A stretch of 64,000 bases of DNA from Fructobacillus sp. CRL 2054 (lineage in GTDB: Bacteria; Bacillota; Bacilli; Lactobacillales; Lactobacillaceae), in assembly GCF_028764065.1 (NCBI RefSeq), contig NZ_JACOFN010000003.1:62001-126000 (forward strand), given 5' to 3'. The notes beneath the pieces are model-generated. The model was not told the DNA's origin and did no database searches. It worked only from the letters and a program-made list of their open reading frames with translations. Position 1 is the stretch's first letter. Each line of letters starts with the position of its first letter. Shown one piece after another: positions 26,336-34,223 of the stretch. The position numbers and the translations under genes are program-made.

Positions 26336-26362
26336 TAAAAGGGCCTACCAACCGGTAGCCCC
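26336..26362 (-). terminator. Intrinsic terminator of nadR
   Basis: GGGCCTACC with GGTAGCCC form a stem with one bulged base (26341-26361), followed on the minus strand by TTTTATAG. It lies between nadR and priA. Confidence 0.75.
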
Positions 26363-26370
26363 CTCAAGTG

Positions 26371-27486
26371 TTAAACCTTTGTCAAGTTGACACCAACACG
26401 TTCTTCAATAATGTGTAAAGCTTGTAAGTAACGGGCGTAATAACCATCATGGTCAATTCCCTGTCCCTCGTGTTTCAAGGCCACAGCCTTCTCTTCAAAG
26501 CCGTACTCTTTAATAATCTGCCAAAGGTGCTTGTCAAAGAGGCGGGAATACTCTTCATCCGCTCCATTATCAACCGCTACCTCGGGTGGAATAACCAAAA
26601 TAAGGTCCAGCTCTTCTTCCCCGATGGTGTTATCAAAGAGTGCCTTTAACTTCTGGTTATCTTCAGCCGATAACCAGGCCCGTGTTTCGGCCATGGTCAC
26701 CATTGCATCCGTATCAAAGAAGGTCAAACCGTTGTTAGCGGGTGAATTAATTTCAGCCGAATTGGCATCGTACTGGCCCTGAATAATTCGCGTGTAGTCC
26801 TTTAGTAGCAGCTCAGAATCAAAGACATTCGACTTTTCTTGGTAAGTTCTTGAAAATTCAACTGAAAATGGTGAGTTCGATGTCCGGGCTAGGCGTCGCG
26901 TTAGCGTCGACTTACCAGTTTGCGGCGCCCCCACAACCAAGATTTTCTTAGCAAAGTGCCGACGAAAAACACGGTTAATGTAGTCCCAGTTCCCAAGTGG
27001 ATCCTTACGGACGGCAGTCGCCGAAACCTTCAAAATTGTCCGGTCCATCAGGGAAACCGACCAGTGCGCATCATCAGGTAGAAGTTTTTCGAGCATTTCT
27101 TTATAGTCTGCTTCACCAGTATATAGGGTTATGTGAGCATCAGGATTCATAATATTGCGCTTAATCGTTTCCACTAAACGGTTCGTCCATTCCTGCCAAC
27201 CATTGGGCATCTGTGGAATGTCATCTTCGTTAATATAATCAACCTTTATCCGCTTTTCATCATTAAAGGCCTCACGTAGATAACGAAAACGCTTTTCGAC
27301 TGGTAAACCGATTTGGTCGCCACGGTCTCCCGTATAGCCAGAAGTAATGACCACCACACCATCATTTAACGCCGCCGCCTTATAAATTTCAGCCTGGTGT
27401 CCGATATGCATGGGTGCTAAAGTCCCGAAGAACACACCAATTCGATTTCCTGCTAGGTTTTCTTTTACTAAATTTGCTTTAACCAT
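26371..27486 (-). CDS. nadR: NadR-type bifunctional NMN adenylyltransferase / nicotinamide riboside kinase
   Basis: 371 residues. The N-terminal nucleotidyltransferase domain has GVFFGTLAPMHIGHQAEI with the H-x-G-H motif. The C-terminal kinase domain starts at about residue 185 with the P-loop VVGAPQTGKSTLTRRLA. There is no N-terminal helix-turn-helix, unlike the enteric NadR repressor, so it should be an enzyme only. It would turn nicotinamide riboside into NMN and then NAD, which fits the vitamin dependence common in lactic acid bacteria. Transcribed with its own terminator ahead of priA. Confidence 0.93.
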   Translation of the reverse strand: MVKANLVKENLAGNRIGVFFGTLAPMHIGHQAEIYKAAALNDGVVVITSGYTGDRGDQIGLPVEKRFRYLREAFNDEKRIKVDYINEDDIPQMPNGWQEWTNRLVETIKRNIMNPDAHITLYTGEADYKEMLEKLLPDDAHWSVSLMDRTILKVSATAVRKDPLGNWDYINRVFRRHFAKKILVVGAPQTGKSTLTRRLARTSNSPFSVEFSRTYQEKSNVFDSELLLKDYTRIIQGQYDANSAEINSPANNGLTFFDTDAMVTMAETRAWLSAEDNQKLKALFDNTIGEEELDLILVIPPEVAVDNGADEEYSRLFDKHLWQIIKEYGFEEKAVALKHEGQGIDHDGYYARYLQALHIIEERVGVNLTKV

Positions 27487-27581
27487 TTTCTCCTACCGAA
27501 ATTGACTGACCGAAAGGCCGAATTGCTTTTATTATATCAAATTACTAGTAGGACTGAAAAAGTCCTTCCGCTTTATTAAAT

Positions 27582-27608
27582 AAAAAACACTCCCATAAGA
27601 GAGTGTTC
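27582..27608 (-). terminator. Intrinsic terminator of the padR-HAAS-DUF4097 operon
   Basis: AACACTC with GAGTGTT form a 7-bp stem (27586-27607) followed on the minus strand by T6. It lies just past the DUF4097 stop. Confidence 0.85.
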
Positions 27609-27623
27609 GTCATCGATAGTTCT

Positions 27624-28331
27624 TTATGTCAGTGAAATATCACCATTCAAATTTCGAAATGAAAGAACGGCCTGATCAGCTGTTACGTTTTGATAATTAT
27701 TGGTGATATTCAAATCACCAAAACGACTATAGCCCTTTAACTTAGGGAGCGTTGAATTCTTGACAATGATGTCACCGTTTCGATTTTCAACATTTCCAGA
27801 CTTGCTTACCTTACTATCTGAGATAAGAACATCACCATTAACATTGCCTATCTGAATTTCTTCAGTTTCCAACTTTGATAAGTGAATGTCTCCGTTCGTA
27901 TTAGACAACGAAACATTCTTCAAATCAAACTTTTCAGGAATAATCACGGTAATCTGATGGCGACCATGGTTCTTAATCCCAAAGGACCAGTTATTCTTTT
28001 CATCCCCCGTGACTTTCACGGTGCCATCAATCGCAGAAACCGTCACACTGGTCTTTTCAGCAGGGTCTGTTAATACGGCAAAATGCTCACCGCGTTTCAA
28101 AATAACATCAGCATCCTTCGTTGTCACGTCAAGGGCTGTCACATCCTGCTTTCCTGTCGTCACCTGGTCAGGGGTTATATCAGCCGTCCCCTTTTCATCT
28201 TGATCAGACAGATAGATTGGTCCATTATTCCAATACAATTCACCTGGCAAGCCACCACGCCAAACGGCCACTCCCGAAAGCGTTAAACCGACAACAATGA
28301 AAACAAGGCCAACTAAAACTTTTTTATTCAT
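27624..28331 (-). CDS. DUF4097 family protein with N-terminal membrane anchor
   Basis: 235 residues. One membrane segment at about residues 5-25 is followed by an extracellular region of repeating short beta strands (NTNGDIHLSKL, NVNGDVLISDS, NRNGDIIVKNS, LNGDISL), the beta-solenoid pattern of DUF4097 adhesin-like domains. These proteins often pair with HAAS and PadR partners in envelope-stress modules. The start overlaps the end of the HAAS gene by 4 bases (ATGA type). No enzymatic motif is visible. Confidence 0.85.
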   Translation of the reverse strand: MNKKVLVGLVFIVVGLTLSGVAVWRGGLPGELYWNNGPIYLSDQDEKGTADITPDQVTTGKQDVTALDVTTKDADVILKRGEHFAVLTDPAEKTSVTVSAIDGTVKVTGDEKNNWSFGIKNHGRHQITVIIPEKFDLKNVSLSNTNGDIHLSKLETEEIQIGNVNGDVLISDSKVSKSGNVENRNGDIIVKNSTLPKLKGYSRFGDLNITNNYQNVTADQAVLSFRNLNGDISLT

Positions 28332-28900
28332 CGTTTAGCCACCTTTCGAATCAGCCGGTAAAGGGTGTGGGTCAAGGCCTTAGCCCAATCGCTAGCCTTT
28401 AGTGATAACCAGCTAGCGTATGATGAGGCGATAATTGGAACGCCCAAAAGTGCTAAACCGATTCCGATATAGAATAAACCGGCCCAAATGTTTTGTGGAC
28501 AGACAACCGCCCCAGCAATGACAACGAAAGCAGAAGCCAGAATAAAGGCAATGGCGATAACCCATGCCATAAACGGCAATATCAAAATCAACACATAGGC
28601 AGTAATTAACAATGGGAACCAAACCGGCGCGCTAATTAATACCATTAACCAAAAAAGCCAGCCATCCCGTCGAAATAGTGATTGCTTTTTCTCATCATCA
28701 CTTTCAGCATGCTCTTCATTTAGATTAAATTCCGTACGAAGTTTCTTAGCCAGTGCAGAAGGTTCACCCAACTTTTCACGGGCCGTCTCATCCGACAACT
28801 TCCCATCCGTAAAGTAATTCCGATAGGAATTCATTATGTTTTCTCGCTCGCTGACTGGCAGGTCTTTTAAGGTCTGCTCGAGCTCTTGTATATAGGTCAT
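28328..28900 (-). CDS. HAAS/DUF1700 domain membrane protein
   Basis: 190 residues. The N-terminal HAAS domain (about 1-62) has the usual pattern YIQELEQTLKDLPVSERENI and EKLGEPSALAKKLR. Four hydrophobic segments follow between about residues 80 and 168. HAAS proteins are small membrane proteins often encoded beside a PadR-type repressor and thought to relay envelope signals. It starts 2 bases after the padR gene ends and overlaps the next gene by 4 bases, so the three form one operon. Confidence 0.87.
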   Translation of the reverse strand: MTYIQELEQTLKDLPVSERENIMNSYRNYFTDGKLSDETAREKLGEPSALAKKLRTEFNLNEEHAESDDEKKQSLFRRDGWLFWLMVLISAPVWFPLLITAYVLILILPFMAWVIAIAFILASAFVVIAGAVVCPQNIWAGLFYIGIGLALLGVPIIASSYASWLSLKASDWAKALTHTLYRLIRKVAKR

Positions 28901-28902
28901 TC

Positions 28903-29211
28903 TTACCCTTCTCCCAGTAACGAATTAATCTGGTCTTCAAAAGCCAACCAGTCCGCACAGGCTTCTTTTAAGTGTAACTGTCCTGCATCAGTTAATTCAT
29001 AATACTTACGAACTCGTTCCGCAAATACCTTTGAGCTAGTCGTGACCAATCCCGCTTTCTCTAAACGTCGTAATACCGGATAGGTTGTCGAGTCTGAAAT
29101 TGGCACTTCACTTTGAATCTTTTTTGTCAGGGCATACCCGTACAAAGGCTCCTCCTGTAAAACAGAAAGAATCACCGCTTCCAGAACTCGATTAGGAATC
29201 TTAATTGCCAT
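28903..29211 (-). CDS. PadR family transcriptional regulator
   Basis: 102 residues from the chosen ATG (protein start MAIKIPNRVLEAVIL), which has GAGGAG upstream; an extension further upstream would run through the promoter. The winged-helix PadR domain is clear in LYGYALTKKIQSEV, SDSTTYPVLRRLEKAGLV and VRKYYELTDAGQLHLKE. PadR proteins repress by binding dyads in their own operon promoter. Its neighbours are HAAS and DUF4097 proteins, so it probably controls an envelope-response operon including itself. The inducer is unknown. Confidence 0.92.
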   Translation of the reverse strand: MAIKIPNRVLEAVILSVLQEEPLYGYALTKKIQSEVPISDSTTYPVLRRLEKAGLVTTSSKVFAERVRKYYELTDAGQLHLKEACADWLAFEDQINSLLGEG

Positions 29212-29230
29212 ACTACTCTCCTCATACAAT

Positions 29231-29259
29231 ATTATATAAGATATAGTATTCGCCGTAAA
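29231..29259 (-). promoter_or_regulatory. padR operon promoter with overlapping dyad
   Basis: On the minus strand TTTACG (29254-29259) and TATAAT (29231-29236) are 17 bases apart. The TATAT-CTT-ATATA dyad overlaps the -10 and spacer, the position expected of a PadR autoregulatory operator. The promoter is visible; operator function is inferred. Confidence 0.55.
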
Positions 29260-29283
29260 TATTCTAATTAAAAAATTCAAATT

Positions 29284-29314
29284 AAAAAGTCCCTGCAGAT
29301 ACACAAGGACTTTT
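29284..29314 (-). terminator. Intrinsic terminator of msrA-msrB
   Basis: AAAAGTCC with GGACTTTT form an 8-bp stem around a 14-base loop, with a T-rich tail on the minus strand. It lies 10 bases past the msrB stop. Confidence 0.75.
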
Positions 29315-29323
29315 CTAAAAATA

Positions 29324-29761
29324 TTACTTAAATAATTTCAAGTAGCGGCCGTAGCCCTCTTTTTCCATGTCCGCTTTTGGAACAAAACGTAAGGAAGCAG
29401 AATTAATGCAATAGCGTAATCCGCCCTTATCAGCCGGCCCATCAGGAAAAACATGGCCGAGGTGGGAGTTAGCTTCCGCTGACCGCACTTCGGTTCGCAC
29501 CATTCCAAAGGAAGTATCGGTATTTTCCTTTAAATCAGCTTCATCAATCCCCTTAGTAAAGGCAGGCCAACCACAACCTGAATCGTACTTATCAGTTGAT
29601 GAGAAAAGGGGTTCGCCCGACACCACATCAACAAAGATGCCGTCCTCCCACCACTGGTCGTACTTACCAGTGAAGGGGCGCTCCGTTCCCGCGTTTTGGG
29701 TCACTTCATACTGTTCAGGAGTGAGCCGTTTTTTTAACTCTTCTTGGTTAAATTTTGTCAT
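29324..29761 (-). CDS. msrB: Peptide-methionine (R)-S-oxide reductase MsrB
   Basis: 145 residues. It repairs the R form of methionine sulfoxide in proteins. The catalytic cysteine lies in [13 protein letters not shown], and the resolving region is [14 protein letters not shown]. The two CxxC pairs that bind zinc in many MsrB proteins are absent, as in the zinc-free group. It overlaps msrA by 4 bases, so the pair is translationally coupled. The pair probably depends on thioredoxin, encoded elsewhere in this window. Confidence 0.96.
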   Translation of the reverse strand: MTKFNQEELKKRLTPEQYEVTQNAGTERPFTGKYDQWWEDGIFVDVVSGEPLFSSTDKYDSGCGWPAFTKGIDEADLKENTDTSFGMVRTEVRSAEANSHLGHVFPDGPADKGGLRYCINSASLRFVPKADMEKEGYGRYLKLFK

Positions 29762-30282
29762 CGCTTATCCCTCCAATACTTGGCCCGGTACTGCTGCCTT
29801 GGCACCATCATCATTGCTTCTCGCAATGGATCTTTCTTATAAAAGTCTTGATGGTACTCTTCAGCTTCATAAAAAGGCTTAGCATCTTCAATTGCTGTGA
29901 CAATTGGTTTCTTAAAGCGACCAGATTCTTCCAAGGCCTTCTTGGATTCTTCGGCCACCCGCCGCTGCTCAGCCGAGTTCACGAAAATCACCGGGCGGTA
30001 AGAATCACCACGGTCAGCAAACTGCCCCATGGCATCGGTTGGATCAGCCACCTGCCAGTAGAGGTCAACTAGTTCACGGTAGGTGATCACATCCGGGTCA
30101 AAGTCAATCTTGACCGCTTCCGTGTGCCCAGTCGTATGTGAACAAACCTGTTCGTACGTTGGATTTGCAACATGGCCACCGGTATAACCAGAACGAACTT
30201 TGATAATTCCTGGTAAAGAATCAAAGGGTTCGACCATACACCAAAAACAACCACCTGCAAAAATTGCGCTATCTTCTGCCAT
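29758..30282 (-). CDS. msrA: Peptide-methionine (S)-S-oxide reductase MsrA
   Basis: 174 residues. It reduces the S form of methionine sulfoxide. The active-site motif is [13 protein letters not shown] near the N-terminus, and [17 protein letters not shown] and [12 protein letters not shown] are family signatures. The start is set by AAGGAGG with 9-base spacing. That ribosome binding site lies in the 3' arm of an 18-bp hairpin (see next entry). First gene of the msrA-msrB pair, after ysxC. Confidence 0.97.
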   Translation of the reverse strand: MAEDSAIFAGGCFWCMVEPFDSLPGIIKVRSGYTGGHVANPTYEQVCSHTTGHTEAVKIDFDPDVITYRELVDLYWQVADPTDAMGQFADRGDSYRPVIFVNSAEQRRVAEESKKALEESGRFKKPIVTAIEDAKPFYEAEEYHQDFYKKDPLREAMMMVPRQQYRAKYWRDKR

Positions 30283-30284
30283 AG

Positions 30285-30327
30285 AAAAAGACCTCCTTGG
30301 TACTCTATTGTACCAAGGAGGTCTTTT
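30285..30327 (-). terminator. Hairpin between ysxC and msrA containing the msrA ribosome binding site
   Basis: A perfect 18-bp inverted repeat (30286-30303 with 30310-30327) with a 6-base loop. On the minus strand a T5 run follows the stem, as in an intrinsic terminator, and the 3' arm holds AAGGAGG, the msrA ribosome binding site. Folding would therefore both stop transcription and hide the site. Confidence 0.8.
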
Positions 30328-30342
30328 CGGTCAATTCTAATT

Positions 30343-30927
30343 TTACATTCGTTCTTCAATCCAGTTCCAAACCGTATCCTTACCGGACTTAGTTACGGAA
30401 GAGAAAAAGCAGAAGTCTGAATTAGCGGGATCAAAACCAACCGCCTTCTTGATGATTGATTCCGACTGGTTCAACTTACCACGGGCAATCTTGTCCGCCT
30501 TAGTTGCCACCAAGAGAATTGGAATATTATAGTAATCCAACCACTGGTACATCATCACATCTTCTTCACTTGGCTTATGCCGGGCATCCACCAGTGAAAT
30601 CACACCGCGTAATTGCTTACGAGTACTGATGTAAGTTTCAATCATTTGGCCGAATTCTTCACGCTTCTTTTTTGAAACCTTAGCATAGCCGTAACCAGGA
30701 ACATCGACGAAGTACAGTTCGTCTTCGACTGAATAGAAATTCAAAGTCTGCGTCTTACCAGGTTGACTAGAAGTGCGGGCAAAATTCTTACGATTGATTA
30801 GGGTATTCGTCAATGAGGACTTCCCAACGTTTGAACGACCAACAAGGGCGAATTCAGGACGTCCGTCCTCTGGATATTGACTTGGGGAAACGGCCGACAT
30901 GACCATTTCAACGTTATGAACATCCAT
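30343..30927 (-). CDS. ysxC: Ribosome biogenesis GTP-binding protein YsxC/EngB
   Basis: 194 residues, TRAFAC GTPase. G1 is [13 protein letters not shown]3 is [10 protein letters not shown], and G4 is VATKADK. YsxC acts in late assembly of the 50S subunit. It starts 2 bases after clpX ends, the usual arrangement in Firmicutes, so the two are co-transcribed. Length is normal and no defect is seen. Confidence 0.98.
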   Translation of the reverse strand: MDVHNVEMVMSAVSPSQYPEDGRPEFALVGRSNVGKSSLTNTLINRKNFARTSSQPGKTQTLNFYSVEDELYFVDVPGYGYAKVSKKKREEFGQMIETYISTRKQLRGVISLVDARHKPSEEDVMMYQWLDYYNIPILLVATKADKIARGKLNQSESIIKKAVGFDPANSDFCFFSSVTKSGKDTVWNWIEERM

Positions 30928-30929
30928 AA

Positions 30930-32177
30930 TTACTTCTCTTCTTTCTTCAGAACCAACTTTGGTTCTTTACCAGATTCAACAGCAGCCTTGGTGATGACTA
31001 CCTTTTCAACATCGTCACGGGAAGGAATTTCATACATGATATCCTTCATGACTTTTTCGATAATGGAACGCAAGCCACGGGCACCAGTACCACGGGAAAT
31101 GGCCAAATCAGCCATCGCCTTCAAAGCAGCTGGCTGGAACTCTAAGTCGACACCATCCAAGCCCAAGAGAGCTTTGTACTGCTTAACAAGAGCGTTCTTA
31201 GGCTGGGTCAAGATGTGGGTCAAATCCTCGACCGTCAACTCGTCCAATACCGTGATAATTGGCAAACGACCAATAAATTCAGGAATCAATCCGAACTTTG
31301 AAAGGTCTTCTGGTTCCACGTTCTGGAGGATGTTGTCCTTTGACAAAGCTTCTGCGTTTTCAGAAGAAGCAGAACCAAATCCAATCACTCGCTTACCAAG
31401 GCGTTCCTTGATAATGGTATCCAAACCAGCAAAGGCACCACCAACGATAAAGAGAATATTGGTCGTATCCACCTGAATCAATTCCTGGTTGGGATGCTTA
31501 CGGCCACCCTGAGGTGGAACGGAAGCAATCGTACCCTCTAGCATCTTAAGCAATGCTTGTTGAACACCTTCACCAGAAACGTCACGGGTAATTGAGACGT
31601 TTTCAGACTTCTTGGCAATCTTATCGATTTCATCGACGTAGATGATACCACGTTGGGCTGATTCAACATCGAAATCCGCTGCTTGAAGCAACTTCAACAA
31701 GATGTTCTCAACATCTTCACCAACGTATCCGGCTTCTGTCAAAGTCGTGGCATCCGCAATCGCGAATGGCACTTGCAGAATCTTAGCCAATGACTGAGCC
31801 AAGTAGGTCTTACCGGAACCAGTTGGTCCAAGCAAGGCGATGTTTGACTTTTGCAACTCCACATCCGTTGTCTTCAAGGCGTTTTCGTTAACACGCTTGT
31901 AGTGGTTGTAGACAGCCACTGCCAAAGTCTTCTTCGCATCATCTTGTCCAATCACGTAGTCGCCCAGTGATTCAACAATTTGCTTTGGAGTTGGCAAATC
32001 AATTTGCTCTTCCTTAGCGTCGATAGCTAAGTCCTCTTTAATAATCTGCTCAGCCAGGTCAGTACATTCATTACAAATGTACAAGCCATCAGGTCCGGCA
32101 ACTAACTTTTTAACCTCATCGGCGCCCTTCCCACAGAAGGAACAGTGAATCATTGGTCCTTGATTTTGCTCAGCCAT
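30930..32177 (-). CDS. clpX: ATP-dependent Clp protease ATP-binding subunit ClpX
   Basis: 415 residues. The N-terminal zinc-binding domain has [14 protein letters not shown] and [10 protein letters not shown]. The AAA+ module has [12 protein letters not shown] (Walker A), [10 protein letters not shown] (Walker B), [11 protein letters not shown] (pore loop) and the ClpP-docking loop with IGF in KRVIGFGSA. ClpX unfolds tagged proteins and feeds ClpP. It has its own upstream region after the tig terminator, in which TATAAT (32209-32214) can serve as a -10. Confidence 0.98.
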   Translation of the reverse strand: MAEQNQGPMIHCSFCGKGADEVKKLVAGPDGLYICNECTDLAEQIIKEDLAIDAKEEQIDLPTPKQIVESLGDYVIGQDDAKKTLAVAVYNHYKRVNENALKTTDVELQKSNIALLGPTGSGKTYLAQSLAKILQVPFAIADATTLTEAGYVGEDVENILLKLLQAADFDVESAQRGIIYVDEIDKIAKKSENVSITRDVSGEGVQQALLKMLEGTIASVPPQGGRKHPNQELIQVDTTNILFIVGGAFAGLDTIIKERLGKRVIGFGSASSENAEALSKDNILQNVEPEDLSKFGLIPEFIGRLPIITVLDELTVEDLTHILTQPKNALVKQYKALLGLDGVDLEFQPAALKAMADLAISRGTGARGLRSIIEKVMKDIMYEIPSRDDVEKVVITKAAVESGKEPKLVLKKEEK

Positions 32178-32215
32178 AAGCCGTCCTTTCGTTTTTTACT
32201 TAAAACTCATTATAA

Positions 32216-32241
32216 GAAAAAAAGCCCGCAATGGGCTTTTA
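32216..32241 (-). terminator. Intrinsic terminator of tig
   Basis: AAAAGCCC with GGGCTTTT form an 8-bp stem (32220-32240), followed on the minus strand by T7. It separates tig from clpX. Confidence 0.88.
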
Positions 32242-32248
32242 ATCACGT

Positions 32249-33541
32249 TTACTTTGCCTTAGCAGAAGAAACGATCTTATCAACCGCTGCCTTCATGGCG
32301 ATGTCATGCTTCAACAAAGCGTCTGACAATGATTGCTTAACTTGTTCTTCAGAGATGTTGTACTGTGAAGCCAAATCCTTCACTTCGGCAGCAACTTCTT
32401 CGTCTGATGGTTGTACATCTTCAGCCTTAACGATGGCTTCCAATACCAAGTTAGTCTTAACACGGTTGTCGGCACCTTCAGCAAATTGCTTCTTTAATGA
32501 ATCTTCTGTTTGACCAGAGATTTGGAAGAACATTTGTGGTGAGATACCTTGTTGTTGCAATTGACCGAGGTATTGTTGCATTTGACGGTTAACGTCTTCA
32601 TCGATCATTTCTTGTGGAATGTCGCCACCAACAACTTCAGCGTTCTTTACAGCAGCTTCAACGGCTGCGTCTTCGAAGGCATCCTTGGCTGCTTCTTCAC
32701 GAGCTTCTTCCAAGTTCTTCTTAGTCTTGGCCTTCAATTCGTCAAGAGTGTCAACGTCTTCGTCAACATCCTTAGCAAATTCGTCGTCCAAGTCTGGCAA
32801 TGACTTGCGCTTGATTTCGTGAAGCTTTACTTCAAACAAAGCTTCCTTACCAGCCAAATCCTTAGCTTGGTAATCTTCTGGGAAGGTTACCTTCACATCA
32901 ACATCGTCACCGGCAACGTGGCCAACCAATTGGTCTTCGAAGCCAGGGATGAATGAACCTGAACCCAATTCAAGTGAGTAGTCCTTTGATTGTCCACCTT
33001 CGAAGTGGTCACCATCAATTGAACCGTCAAAGTCGATTACGACAGTATCGCCGTTTTCAGCCTTTGTACCTTCAGGTTGCAAAACCAATTCAGCTTGGTT
33101 TTCTTGCATACGCTTGATTTCAGCATCAACGTCTGCATCTGAAACAGTGGCATCTTGCTTTTCAACAGTCAAACCAGTGTAGTCACCCAACTTGATTTCT
33201 GGGGCAACGGCAACTTCAGCCTTCATTTCCCAGTCAGCACCCTTTTCCATTGAAACTGGAGCGATGTCAGGTTGTCCAACAACCGTAATACCTGCTTCTG
33301 CAACAGCAGCTTGGTAAGCGGCTGGCAAAACAAAGTCCATTACGTCTTGGTACAATGCTTCTTCACCAAACTTTTGCAAGAATAGTGACATAGGTACCTT
33401 ACCCTTACGGAAACCAGGAACGGCAATCTTGTCCTTGTTCTTTTCAAAAGCGGCCTTCAAGCCCTTTTGTACATCCGCTTGTGCGATTGAAAATTCTAAT
33501 GTTCCGCGGTTTGCATCCGCAGCTGCTGTCCATTTAGACAT
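32249..33541 (-). CDS. tig: Trigger factor (ribosome-associated chaperone and prolyl isomerase)
   Basis: 430 residues. The N-terminal ribosome-binding domain has the signature GFRKGKVPMSLFLQKFGEE, the central FKBP domain has NGDTVVIDFDGSIDG and LELGSGSFIPGFEDQLVG, and the C-terminal domain is helical and acidic. It catches nascent chains at the exit tunnel. The codon choice is strongly biased, as expected of an abundant protein. A good 17-base-spaced promoter precedes it. Confidence 0.98.
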   Translation of the reverse strand: MSKWTAAADANRGTLEFSIAQADVQKGLKAAFEKNKDKIAVPGFRKGKVPMSLFLQKFGEEALYQDVMDFVLPAAYQAAVAEAGITVVGQPDIAPVSMEKGADWEMKAEVAVAPEIKLGDYTGLTVEKQDATVSDADVDAEIKRMQENQAELVLQPEGTKAENGDTVVIDFDGSIDGDHFEGGQSKDYSLELGSGSFIPGFEDQLVGHVAGDDVDVKVTFPEDYQAKDLAGKEALFEVKLHEIKRKSLPDLDDEFAKDVDEDVDTLDELKAKTKKNLEEAREEAAKDAFEDAAVEAAVKNAEVVGGDIPQEMIDEDVNRQMQQYLGQLQQQGISPQMFFQISGQTEDSLKKQFAEGADNRVKTNLVLEAIVKAEDVQPSDEEVAAEVKDLASQYNISEEQVKQSLSDALLKHDIAMKAAVDKIVSSAKAK

Positions 33542-33572
33542 AGTAAATCCTCCAAGTTATTTCTTCCTACTA

Positions 33573-33627
33573 ATTTTAGACTAAATAGACGATTATCACA
33601 AGGTTTCTAGGCCCGATTTCCTAGAAA
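33573..33627 (-). promoter_or_regulatory. tig promoter with upstream inverted repeat
   Basis: TTGTGA (33596-33601) and TAAAAT (33573-33578) lie 17 bases apart on the minus strand. Directly upstream is the inverted repeat TTTCTAGG-N8-CCTAGAAA (33604-33627), in the gap shared with the divergent gtrA-like gene. The repeat could be an operator for either gene; I do not recognise it. Confidence 0.6.
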
Positions 33628-33722
33628 ATCACGACTTATTTCTAATTTGAAAATTTTTAATGTTCATTTTGTTAATCTTTGCTATTATATATTGCAATAA
33701 CACGGTTTAGAGGGAAGAAGCC

Positions 33723-34166
33723 ATGGTTAAACAATTACTAAAAAAATATGACCGCATCATTCGCTACCTTGTCTTAGGATTTGGTACTTTTTTGGTGAAC
33801 ATGTGGGCCTATGGTTTCATTTCCAAAGTCGCTAACTATTCAATCGCATACACACTGGCCTGGGGAATTGCGGTACTCTTCGCATACGTAACTAACCGAC
33901 AATGGGTTTTTGAATCAAAAGTTTCCGGTTGGCAGGTTGTCCCTGAGATTATCAAGTACTACTCCTCTCGTGGTCTCACTTTCTGGCTGGGATTAGTCAT
34001 CATGTGGATTGGTGTTAACCTAATGTCTTTCAACGACTTTTACGTTAATATCGCTCGTAACGCCATGCTACTGATTCCAAACTACTACTTAGCAAAGTTT
34101 TATGTTTTCCGCGATAAGCAGAAGCAAGAACAAGCTGCAATCGAAAGCGACCTAGTGGAAGATTAA
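33723..34166 (+). CDS. GtrA family membrane protein
   Basis: 147 residues with four predicted membrane helices, and the family features IIRYLVLGFGTFLVNM, FAYVTNRQWVFES and the end motif NYYLAKFYVFRD. GtrA-like proteins are thought to flip or present polyprenyl-linked sugars for wall or teichoic acid glycosylation. No glycosyltransferase gene lies beside it. Divergent from tig, ending at a strong two-way terminator. AGGGAAGAAG precedes the ATG. Confidence 0.88.
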   Translation: MVKQLLKKYDRIIRYLVLGFGTFLVNMWAYGFISKVANYSIAYTLAWGIAVLFAYVTNRQWVFESKVSGWQVVPEIIKYYSSRGLTFWLGLVIMWIGVNLMSFNDFYVNIARNAMLLIPNYYLAKFYVFRDKQKQEQAAIESDLVED

Positions 34167-34174
34167 TTTAAAAA

Positions 34175-34213
34175 AATAAAAATGCTGTGCAGAATCTGCA
34201 CAGCATTTTTTTA
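34175..34213. terminator. Bidirectional terminator between gtrA-like gene and pepV
   Basis: An 11-bp stem (AATGCTGTGCA with TGCACAGCATT, 34181-34207) with A-rich and T-rich flanks on either side. It lies between two converging genes and can serve both. Confidence 0.92.
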
Positions 34214-34223
34214 TTACCGTTAA

